A stretch of 64,000 nucleotides of DNA from assembly GCA_930367215.1 (NCBI GenBank), contig OV884058.1:216112208-216176207 (forward strand), written 5' to 3'. The number at the start of each line of letters is the position of its first letter. Position 1 is the stretch's first letter. The stretch comes from Pollenia angustigena. Its lineage: Eukaryota; Arthropoda; Insecta; Diptera; Polleniidae. The notes beneath the pieces are model-generated. The model saw only the letters and a program-made list of their open reading frames with translations, was not told the DNA's origin and did not search any database. The translations under genes were made by a program, and so were the position numbers. This document shows, piece after piece, positions 55,264 through 64,000 of the stretch.

Positions 55264-58200
55264 CTTAACAATTGACAATGGAAAAGAACAATGAAAAGAA
55301 AATAAAGAAGAAAAACATTAATTAAATCGATTTGTAAATTTCATTTGATTTACAATAAAGAACTAAACAACAAAACCGTAAATTGTTTTTCTTTTCAATT
55401 CTTAAGAATGTTGTTGATGAGGCTGATGTTCTTGATGGAGGTGACAATGTTAGACGTTAGAGTGCTAGTGATAAGCAGGGAAATCCATACAGAAGAATTT
55501 TTACATTTGATAAAGGAAATTCCTTTTTTCTATTTGCTCTTAATTAAAGAAAATTTACACAAACATCTTAGTTTATTAACAATGATTGAGAGAAGGATTG
55601 AAATGTATTAAGTTGGTACACTTTTCGAGGAATTAACAGACATTTTTCAAAACTGGCTTGTTATTCATTGCATTATACATACATTCTGCAATTTTTGAAA
55701 ATCTCCCTTTACGCTACTATTAAAAAATCTTAGATCACTTTGTGCAACGAAGCTGAGGAATATGTACAACCCTAAGATTTTCAATAATTGAAAACATGTA
55801 AAATATTTAATGGAGTTGTATTGATGATGCTCAAAATCTCTGGTATGTTGTGCATGAATATGCAAACGAGTACGAGAAACAAAAGAAAAAAAGAAATCGA
55901 ATAAATCTAACAAAACTTCATTTTATTGTTGTGCAAAGCTGTGCATAAGAAGGAACTTACACTGAGTACCAACTTTCGTGTTAAATGAAAAAACTTCATG
56001 CCACTCAAAGCAACTAAATCGTTGCTAGTTTCTTCTGCAAAACGTTTCACCTCTAAACACCATGACTCTTTGGGAACACATCTCAAAATACGCAAAGGCT
56101 TACGGGATTCATCATGAACAGCTGCAGAATACAACGACACAGCCAATGTGCGACCCAGGAGGAAGAATAGAGAAAAATAGAAGTATGCCGCATGAGCAAT
56201 TGAAGGCATTTTGCTATTAACAAAATCAAAGGACATGTTATGTTTAGACATGACGAAGAAATCTTATTAAAGAAAAGCATTTTACTCACTTGAGACTACG
56301 CAGCAGTTGTACACATATGAAATACAAGTTGTTGGAGAAGGAGATCATTGTTATCATTGAAATGGCATTGTCAATTTCCTCGCACAATCTGCACATGTTG
56401 CGATACATAATTCTACGCTCGGACCAAAAGGCTGGTGACATTTGCTGGATTTTTTTTTTTTTTTTTTGGTTAAGAAAAAAAGAAAGATTAAATAAATAGT
56501 TCTCAAGTTATTTTAGTAAAGTACCTTGTTTTTAAATTGCATTAAATTTTCATTTAGCTGTTTAAATTTAGCCGCCAGTCCAATACTTATGATGATAACA
56601 AAGAAATCCATATAATTCCAGCCGAAGGTTGATACAAAATTCAAAATCTTACCATACCATCCCCACCAGTAGGAAAAGGAAAAGACATAGAAAATATGTT
56701 CATTGGACAAACGAAAGAAATTCTCTATGGGATCATTGGTTATCGGGCAAAAATTGGAATAGTGAATGATGGATATGCAACTGAGTAAGTTTTCAGCTAG
56801 AGCGCATAAAAAAAATAGGATTAGAACAGAACAAAAAGAGAAACAGTGAAGAACTTAACCAAAACTAGAAGAAAACCAGAACTTAACTACATACAGAACA
56901 ACCAGAACCGAACTAGAACAGAACTATTACAGAGCTGTTACAGAACTTAAACAACACTAAAACCGAACAAAAACTGAAAAAGTCGCAGTTCGAACAGAAC
57001 TATAATCGAACTTGAACATAATTAGAACAGAGTAAGAGCAGAAATAGAACAGAGCCAGAACAGAAATAATACCAAATTAAGACCCTTTTTTTCTTTTTCA
57101 CATACATTCTACATTAAACCAAGTAGAAGCCAATACAAACCAAAAAAAATTTTATCAGTCACGCCCTAGAATAAAAGGTATATATATTAAGTTTGAAAAA
57201 CTTAAAAAAAATTGTTTTGCCACGCCCTTAACTACTGCCCTTTTTGTTTTATATATACAGCATCGTCATTTTAAGTCCAATCTCATCGTATCGTATATCA
57301 TTGTTAATGGCTAGAATTTATTTTTTATATTACCTTTTATTCTAGGGCGTGACTGATACAATTTTTTTTTTTTTGGTTTGTATTGGCTTCTACTTGGTTT
57401 AATGTAGAATGTATGTGAAAAAGAAAAAAAGGGTCTTAATTTAGAGGCGTGGCATCAAAGTGAGCATATTAAAATCTATACATACGTAGTTTTCTAAGGA
57501 CTTTCTTGGACCGTCCAAAAAATTGGACATTTGGGGGAAGGATCCGAGATGGCATAAGTGGCGCACAGAATTTCAGGTCGGATTAAAAAGTCACCAAAGA
57601 CAAAAAAAAAATGAAGCCATTATCAAGTCATGAACAACGATATGCCATATGGTGAGATCGGACTTTAAATGGCAGCGGTACATATAAAAAACCAAAAGTA
57701 CTGTATTTTGGGGCGTGGCAAAAAAAAAAAATTTTCCTGTTTCAGAAACTTCATTGACATATCTTTCATTCTAGGGGGTGACTGGCACAACTTTTTTTTT
57801 GTATGGAGGTCGACCCGGTCTAATATGTATTTTAAAAAGCCGATTAAACTTGTTTATCTTTAATTTTGCTCTTTAAACGATAAACCTTTTGAACAAATTT
57901 TTTCAAACTGAAAATTTGACACTTGGACAAGCTCATGATACAACTACCGCTACCCTTGGAATATTGAAAGAGAACCGTAATAAGTTTGATGAAATTTGGA
58001 GCGATATTGAAACTATTCAAAGGAAAATAATCTATCATTGGAAGCAATGCGAGTTACGAAAATAATAAAAGGAAACTCTTTTAATAAAGATTTTTATATG
58101 GAATGAACTTTAGTTTAAAGCAAATTTCTGAATCTATCTGCCTGATGATATTCCTTTAGTTGATTATTGGAAGTAAAATATATATTATCCAGTAATCAAT

Positions 58201-61107
58201 ACCACAATTTCTAATATCGAATTCCGATTCGAAAAACTTCCATTAGCTTAAGCGGCAAACAATTTCTTTCGATTCGGATTGGGAGGCGCAGACAAATTCA
58301 TTATTAATTACAAAACCGAAGCATTAAGTACTAGTTTAAAAACATATCCAAAACAATTAAACTTTGATATGCTAAAATCTGAAATTGAAAAGAAACATTT
58401 TCAAACTTTTACAAGTGACAATTAGCCTTGCTATAAGTTCTATTAGTTGCGAAAGAACTTTCTCAGCTATGTGTATAATAAAAACATGGTTACGCAGTGC
58501 AATGTTTCAAGAACGATTTTCAAATTTAGCACTTTTTGGTATTGACAGGGCTGCCAAACTTGAGGATTCCATGCTAGCAAAAAGGACAAAAAAGTCATTT
58601 GGGGATTTTTTTGAGGATTTAAAAAAAAAATTCGGGGATATTTTTGGGATTTTACACACATTCGTATTTTACTTTTTTTGATTGTTTACGGTTATTTATC
58701 TTTGCTTCGTATATAAAATATAAAAAGAGTAGCAAAGTTTTTTTCTTACACTTATCAACAACGAATACGGTGTAATGAGTTCTAATTAAGGTAACCATTT
58801 TTGTTGAGTGTGTTAAAGGTACTCAACTTAATGAACCTATGCTATTATTGAGTGAGTGTTTTAAAAAAGAAGAATTAAAAAAAAAAATCTCAAACCGTTC
58901 ACAACACAAACAATTCTTGATTTGTTGAAAAGTTAAAATGGATTTGAAATGCATTTTATGAAAAATTTTGCCTTAAAACACATTTCAAACTTATTTTATT
59001 TTTTATGAATACGGCAGTTTATACACGCAAAGAAAAAACATGGTTGTGGTAAACATATTCTAAGAGCAACATATTATGATAAGATTCATGATGTAGTCAC
59101 CATATTAAGATTATTATTGAATCATATTATGACTAAATATACTCGTAATATGACATCATAATATTTTTCCCTTAATCATATTATTATTCTGTTAATCATA
59201 CTAAGTTAAGAAGTAATCAAATTATTGTTATGTTAATCATAATAAGTTAAGAAGCATTCATGTTATTATCATGTTAATCATAATAAGCTAAGAAATTAAT
59301 CATAATATTGTCATGTTAATCATAATAAGCTAAGAAGTAATCATATTATCATCAGGTTAATCATAATAAATTAAGAAGCAATCAAACTGTCAAAAAAATA
59401 TAAAATAAATAAAAAAATTTGTGATCGATTTTTTATTTTGTGGCTTTTAATAATTTTTCTTTATGTAAATTAAACAGCGGAGTTCAATATAAGGCTTGCA
59501 ATAGAACAAATGCAAAATCTGTGGTTTTCATGGGCCACCGCGTATGTCCTTTCCGATTTTGAGATATTGCATAATTTAAAACGCTCTTTACATGTTTCTA
59601 AAAATGTTTGAAAAAAGATGGATCAATTCCGATTTTTTAACGTAGTGACAAAGTTTAAAAAGTGCAATACCTAGCCCAAAGTTTGATCTAGAATGGTACA
59701 CACGCGGTTGCCCATGAAAACCACAGATATATCGTATCACTTTTATAAAATATAACGAAATCCCTGTGTGTTTTGTTTTTGGATTTTACAAATAGCGACT
59801 ACATTTTGCATTTGCACTATTCAATCACTAATACTGAATGAACTCCGCTAATATTTTATTTTTTTAGTTTCTTTAAACTTATTTTTTTGTTGGAATTTAT
59901 CTTTAAATTAATAAACCGCTCACATATAAAATAAACGACACAACTGATTCCAAATTATTTTAAAATGGCGCTAACATAATATTATTAGAGTAAAAATAGT
60001 TTGATTGCATCTTAAACATAATATGATAAATGTATAGAAAGTTATCATGTTATGGCTATTAGATATCATGATATGATTGTGAGTAATATAATAAGTTTTG
60101 AAAGTTATCATAATTTAGTTGTTAGAAAAATAATTATTTTTCGATCAACAATACTCAAATTTATAATTGCGATCAACATATATATGTTTACAGTAAATAT
60201 AATTTTGTTGATATTTAATAAAAAATATCAATTATTTGTGTACGACAACAATATATTGTTACATTAAACATAGTGTTGTTGCGTAACCATGCCCAACCAT
60301 ATTTTTTCTCTGCGTGTACTGCAAAAAAATTTTAAATTACATTTCAGAGAATTGAAGAAACAAAAAACCTACAAACAATGGACATTCCAAGAAACGAAAA
60401 TGTACTTTTTCCTTAAGCCTGAAAGTTACCCTTCATTTTAGTACATTAAGGTCATTCTTCGTCGAATCGACGAACTTTTCAAAAAAAATTCTTGAGGAAC
60501 AATTTTCAAAGTTAAAATTAAAAAAAATTTTAAGTTAACCATTTTATAAAAAAATAAAATAAATAAAACAGAAAAAAGGTGTTCTTATCTCTCAAAATTT
60601 GATACGAATATTAACACATTTTTTTTTTTTTTTTAATTTATTATGTTTTTAAAGCTTTCATCATCAGCTTACGTAAACTTCGTCGATTCGACGAACAATA
60701 CAATTACCTCTTTTTTGACGAATTTTCAACCTCTTTGAACTGTTATATTAATTTATCTAACGGCCAATTTCATCAAGCCTAGTTAAAACTAACTATTACA
60801 ACTGTTATTTAATTATAATTATATGGTGAAATTGGCCGTAAATTTTATGTCATTTGTCTCGGCAGGACTATAAGTATACTAAATATGTTCGCTTTACATA
60901 TTTTAAACTTACTCAATGACAACATCATTCCCACAAATGTCACCATTCGTATTGTAAACGCCATACGACATTTTTCTAATTGTGATGTATATGGCGGTAG
61001 CTTCTGTTCAATCTCATACCAATAGACCATTAAAGCTGGCCACTTGCGAGCCAAACGTAAAGAACACACAATGAACGCTATGATGGAAATACGAAATATC
61101 ACGGGCT
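55120..61107 (-). CDS. Gr64-like: Gene B: Gr64-clade sugar gustatory receptor, 3' part (exons 60913-61107, 56525-56796, 56290-56444, 55961-56213, 55120-55263)
   Basis: Predicted seven-pass sugar receptor of the Gr5a/Gr64 clade in sweet taste neurons. Five exons on the minus strand join in one frame for 338 codons plus stop. Order: [151 protein letters not shown]; and [15 protein letters not shown], the C-terminal Gr signature TYxxxxxQF. All donors are GT and all acceptors AG. Family proteins are about 450 aa, so roughly 110-120 N-terminal residues lie in exons right of the window. No stop or frameshift; likely functional. The exact paralog is unknown. Confidence 0.88.
55961..56213 (-). CDS. 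Gene B exon with [17 protein letters not shown]
   Basis: Acceptor TTAATAG and donor CTCAGT|GTAAGT, 253 nt. Reading through the donor would add [15 protein letters not shown] and a stop, which does not fit the family; splicing to 55263 does. Confidence 0.88.
56290..56444 (-). CDS. Gene B exon with [16 protein letters not shown]
   Basis: Acceptor ATCCAG and donor CTCAA|GTGAGT, 155 nt. Unusually, a run of about 20 A lies just before the acceptor on the coding strand, and the pyrimidine stretch sits further upstream (56472-56487). Confidence 0.85.
56525..56796 (-). CDS. Gene B exon with [12 protein letters not shown]
   Basis: Acceptor GCTCTAG after TCCTATTTTTTTTA and donor ACAAG|GTACTT, a weak donor. 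272 nt. Phase 2 start and phase 0 end fit both neighbours. Confidence 0.85.
56820..57065. repeat. Degenerate AGAACT short tandem repeats in a gene B intron
   Basis: Units near AGAACAGAACTA/AACCAGAACT run for about 245 bp, next to the acceptor of exon 56525-56796. On the coding strand they are pyrimidine-rich (TAGTTCTGTTCTAG). Same pattern at 28815-28915. Confidence 0.5.
57070..57840. repeat. GGGCGTGGC repeat block with 100-bp inverted arms
   Basis: Arms 57082-57181 and 57337-57444 are reverse complements (ACATTCTACATTAAACCAAG against CTTGGTTTAATGTAGAATGT). Units with GGGGCGTGGCAAAA and GTCATGAACAACGATATG relate it to 13640-15360. Confidence 0.6.
57880..58545 (+). pseudogene. hAT transposase relic (ZMYM1-like), in a gene B intron
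   Basis: First piece: [20 protein letters not shown], then [19 protein letters not shown]. Second piece from 58385: [20 protein letters not shown] followed by [20 protein letters not shown], the hAT dimerisation region. Several stops lie between them. It is transcribed antisense to gene B if expressed at all. Right of 58545 another end (CAGGGCTGCCAAACTTGAGG) suggests a further hAT insertion. Confidence 0.65.
58546..59021. other. Gene B intron, possible hAT terminus at 58547
   Basis: Only the CAGGGCTGCCAAACTTGAGG end and an A/T-rich tail are seen; no partner end was found. Confidence 0.4.
59024..60316. mobile_element. TA-flanked element with CACGCAAAGAAAAAA ends (1293 bp)
   Basis: Left CACGCAAAGAAAAAACATGG, right reversed CACGCAGAGAAAAAATATGG. 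TA on both flanks. It lies in the 4.1-kb gene B intron. Non-coding; contains the tandem repeat 59165-59395. Smaller relative at 25035-25167. Confidence 0.62.
59165..59395. repeat. Tandem repeats of about 43 bp, TTAATCATAATAAG(T/C)TAAGAAG
   Basis: Five or six units contain AATCATAATAAGTTAAGAAG and ATCATATTATTATCATGTTA with a period of about 43 bp. They are inside the 59024-60316 element. Confidence 0.6.
60317..60912. other. Gene B intron; small hairpin at 60757-60842
   Basis: ACGGCCAATTTCATCAAGCC pairs at its ends with GGTGAAATTGGCCGT, an 86-bp stem-loop that may be a tiny MITE. CTTCGTCGATTCGACGAAC-type palindromes occur near 60455 and 60685. Confidence 0.45.
60913..61107 (-). CDS. Gene B exon with [14 protein letters not shown] (195 nt)
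   Basis: Acceptor TTTGCAG and donor TTGA|GTAAGT. Same 195-nt length and phases as gene A exon 2683-2877, with matching EP(V/F)IF start and (R)LA(R/S)KWP core. The 4.1-kb intron to 56796 carries repeats and a hAT relic. Confidence 0.87.
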
Positions 61108-61462
61108 CTGCAAACAATCATAGAAATCTGAGTTAGTTGCGAGAAGAATGAATATTAATAGTGGTTATATATGAAAAGGATGGAATGAATGTAAACCATG
61201 AATGTTAGTAGAGCTATTATAATGGGCATTAGGAGATTTTAAGAATTATTACACTGGAATGAATAATAACATTTGCAAATATGTCTAAGACTTTTTATGT
61301 TAAAAGGGCTTAAGTAGAATTTGAATAAAAAAAAACTTAAATAACATTGCTTCGTATCAAATAAATCGAAAAAATGTGCAAATGAATAATATTTGTAGTG
61401 CTAGCTTAGTTTTTGTTTAGCTCTAGTTAAGTTCCAGTTTAGTTTTAGACCAGTATAGCAAA
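61108..61462. other. Presumed gene B intron, nothing recognised
   Basis: No upstream receptor exon (FHEAIGP or MAQCF-type) could be read on the minus strand between here and the window end. Confidence 0.45.
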
Positions 61463-61705
61463 GGGGCCTAATTCTGGCAGTCGTGATAGAGTACTTTCTC
61501 GATTCGAAAGCAATTTCATACCTTATTATTTCAGTCAATACTGAACGAATCGAAAAAATTTTTTCAGTGTTGATAAGCATTAATTTGAGTTTCACAATAC
61601 TGAAAAATAAAATTTCGATTCGTTCAGTATCGACTGAAAGAATTAGAAATAAAATTACTTTCGAATCAAGAAAGTACTCGATCACGACTGCCAGAATTAG
61701 GCCCC
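61463..61705. mobile_element. 243-bp palindromic MITE with GGGGCCTAATTCTGGCAG ends
   Basis: Ends GGGGCCTAATTCTGGCAG (left) and CTGCCAGAATTAGGCCCC (right), followed by TCGTGAT on both sides and GAAAGTACTC/GAGTACTTTC. Interior copies of CAGT(C/A)(A/T)ATACTGAACGAATCG are arranged head to head. No clear duplication. Confidence 0.65.
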
Positions 61706-63019
61706 AGTCCTATTTAAGTTCTAGTATGCTTCTACACTAGGGCTATAACCAAATTTTTGGCTTTTTTTACTTTTTTCTGTGTTGTTATTGCAGTCGTGTA
61801 CTGTTAAGTTAAAACAAATCTAAAATGTTATTATCTTGTTAAGAACTTTGTTTTTAACTAAAAAATAAAAAAAAATGTTCTGGTATTGAGTTGAAATTTC
61901 GGTTGTTAACAGTGTGCCAATTTAGCCATTAAGTGTAGGGCTGGAAATGTATTGAGTAGTAGGTACCGAGTATCGATGTACATATTTTTGGGTATTCAAT
62001 GCTCAAAAGTAGCTACTGAATTCTGTAGAGTTGTATTTTTTGAACAAACTTTGATTTAATATTTAGCAGTTTTCTTTCAAAATACAACTCTATTCGATAT
62101 TGCATCTGCAAAATTTAATTAACAGCTAAAAACAGGCTAAGTCGGATTTTACAAACAGCAAATGTTCTTGAAGCAAGTCTTTTGAATTCTGACAAAAACA
62201 AGCTAAGTCTGCTTTTTTTTTTTTTTTTTGAACAAGTCTTTTGAATTCTCTTTTTGTGTTAATAAAAAAGCAAAAGAGAATCGAAGTAACTTCCCAGCGG
62301 GAGAATGAGGAATTGATTACATAAATAATTAAAAAAATAATGCATTATTTTCGAAAGAATAATAATGCATTCATTGGAATCGAGAAGGTAATTTCATCAG
62401 ACACAAAATTTAAGCACTGATTACCACGTATATTCCCACATTTGCAGAACAAGGAATGTATTGTTTCTGTTAGTAACAATTATTCGTGTTTTTGCTTTAC
62501 ATACATATTTCCTTAATAAAAATCCGTTATTTTTTTGCTGCCTTTATGTCGCCTACTTATAATTTTTATTTTAGTCGCAGTTTGTGTTTGAAAGCGTACG
62601 GTCAAAGCACAAATTATATGTCTGTGGGTCAAAGTTATTTAAAGTAAACAGGTATTTAAAAATGTATTCCAAACGGCATTGGAGAAGACTTTTATTATAA
62701 GACTTTTGAATAATATAATTTATTCCAAAGAATGAATTATTTAATTCATTCGTAGGATACATTAAAATAATTTATTACAATCCTAGGACATGGTCTGTGT
62801 TAAGAATAATGAATTCTGGAATCAAATATCATACAAGATATGTATTACTTTCTCGATTCCTATTAATTCCATTTTCCCGCTGGGTTATTTTCCCTCTCTC
62901 CTTTTTTTTCACTCTCTCCGAAAAACTCAGACTTGCTTAAAGAAAAATGGATGTTTGTAAAAACAGACTTACAATAAAGAAACGAGGATAAAGGAAAAAT
63001 TTTAAAGAATCATACTAGC
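61706..63019. other. No gene recognised
   Basis: AT-rich. AGGTACCGAGTATCGATGTA near 61960 resembles the GTATCGATAC repeats of the hAT at 30775. Otherwise featureless. Confidence 0.45.
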
Positions 63020-63426
63020 GGAATTCACACCGAGCTTGTTAGTTTGTTAGTCGTTAATCGTTACTTTTTTACACGCATTTTGTTTTTGTATATTTAACGC
63101 GCTACCGTATTAACATTTAACAAATTAACGACACGGCACCCCTGATAAAACAGTTGTTAGTTGGTAACTCACTACTTACCGTCAGCGAACGTTATTTGTG
63201 TCAAAGCGTGAGTAATTAAATGGTTGACAATTGTTTTTTTTACACTTTCTCGTGGCATGTTTTATTTTTTCCAGAATAATAAATTGTGTCAGAGCAATAT
63301 TTCAGTTGTTTCACTACGAAAGCTACCAGACTAACAAAGTTTTAAAAAGGGAGTTGTTCACAGTTGGTAACTTTAACTAATTAACAAACTACCGAGTAAC
63401 AAATTAACAAGTTCGGTGTGAATACC
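63020..63426. mobile_element. MITE with GTATTCACACCGA(A/G)CTTGTTA ends (about 407 bp)
   Basis: Left GGAATTCACACCGAGCTTGT and, reversed right, GGTATTCACACCGAACTTGT, both followed by (T/A)A(G/A)TTTGTTA. Interior repeats of TTAGT(T/C)GGTAACT/GTTAACGA-type. Duplication not clear. Confidence 0.58.
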
Positions 63427-63920
63427 ACTACTGTTTGTAAGCCAATTTAACACAAAAGGTTAAAATTAATATAAAAAAAGGTAGTGTTTGGCTTTGAAAC
63501 GTTGCTTGGCAACTTAATAGAAAAACTCCTTTTCAATTGAAGCACAGCCACGAATATCGTTCTAAAAGCCACTTTTTGCAGACTGTTTTTGCAGTAGTAG
63601 AGTTGTGTCGTTCCGGAACGACCTAGTTCCATTCAACGATTCCTTAAAAGGAACGGTGCGGACTATTTCAATAGTTTAAATTTTGTCGTTGCAATCCGTT
63701 GGATGATCACATGTATTTTGGTAGGGTTATTTTTTGTGTATTGATCAATGTTGCCTACTTTTGTGTATTTTTTTCGTGACATATAAAAAATTTCTAATTA
63801 AATCAATTACTTATGTGATCCAAAGCAATATATTTTAGCAATATACCACTCATTATTATTTGTTATTATTTTTTACAAACATTCTAAAAAATACATAATT
63901 CTTATGTGGGTAGTTGTTAC

Positions 63921-64000
63921 TAGGGATGAAACGATACGAGTAAATACAAGTACATATTCGATACTTTTATATAAGTACAAAGTATTTTTGTAATCGATAC
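63921..64000. mobile_element. Left terminus of a hAT like 30775-32852, cut by the window end
   Basis: TAGGGATGAAACGATACGAG and the next 60 bases match the left end at 30776-30860 almost exactly (ACAAAGTATT against ACCAAGTATT), including ATTCGATACTTTTATATAAG. The copy runs off the right edge. Confidence 0.7.

Noticed and set aside
55665..55913. Open frame directly left of a gene B exon as an alternative C terminus
   Set aside because: The family-typical C terminus TYELVLIQF is found at 55120-55263 with correct phase; this frame lies in the intron.
2683..61107. Genes A and B being one receptor gene
   Set aside because: B ends with a full C terminus and stop upstream (on the minus strand) of A's N-terminal exons, and both contain the same 195-nt central exon.

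Overview
This window looks like nuclear DNA of a higher fly, probably a calyptrate such as a blow fly or house fly relative. It is AT-rich and dominated by transposable elements. The only recognisable host genes are pieces of two insect sugar-taste (gustatory) receptor genes of the Gr64 clade. No prokaryotic signals, long host exons, rRNA or CRISPR are present. The species call is an inference from the Gr64-type exons and the repeat types.

Host genes, both on the minus strand. Gene B (exons between 61107 and 55120) holds the last five exons of a Gr64-type receptor, through the TYELVLIQF signature and the stop codon; its 5' exons should lie past the right edge. Gene A (exons between 10706 and 2683) holds four 5'/middle exons of a second receptor; its first exon was not found and its 3' exons lie past the left edge. 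The shared central exon is 195 nt in both, with the same splice phases, so these are tandem paralogs. About 44 kb of nested repeats now separates them, and the intron of A between 10505 and 3167 has grown to 7.3 kb.

Repeat landscape, left to right. 1-10.7 kb: hAT and CACAGAAAAAA-type MITEs, then inside the intron of gene A a 9-bp-TSD palindromic element with a GC-rich minisatellite, two copies of a dispersed repeat, and an 813-bp-arm foldback. 11-21 kb: a MITE, a mariner relic split by a CCCAACAAACAC-type element, decayed tandem repeats, and an internally deleted Transib (19268-20882). 21.4-28.5 kb: one block bounded by an 8-bp duplication and hAT-like ends, holding a Harbinger relic, a mariner relic and a striking array of 82-bp palindromic minisatellites with GCCCAAA repeats. 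30.5-33.5 kb: a chain of nested insertions (repeat, LINE, hAT, hAT and mariner). 36.9-42.4 kb: a decayed transposase-like gene broken by a TIR element, an intron or insertion, and a solo LTR. 42.5-47 kb: a CCCAGCAAAAAC-type element carrying an apparently intact Transib element (43595-46942). 47-54 kb: a ZBED-hAT gene ending in an inverted duplication of itself, two mariner copies and a hAT with a nested TTAA MITE. 55-64 kb: gene B and further MITEs.

The most notable object is the Transib element. It has a 667-aa RAG1-like transposase with the catalytic triad and zinc ligands in place, termini that read like V(D)J recombination signals (CACAGTG/A heptamer, 22/23-bp spacer, GCAAAAATC nonamer), and a perfect 5-bp CGTCG target duplication. 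All family calls come from reading motifs by eye; no database search was run.
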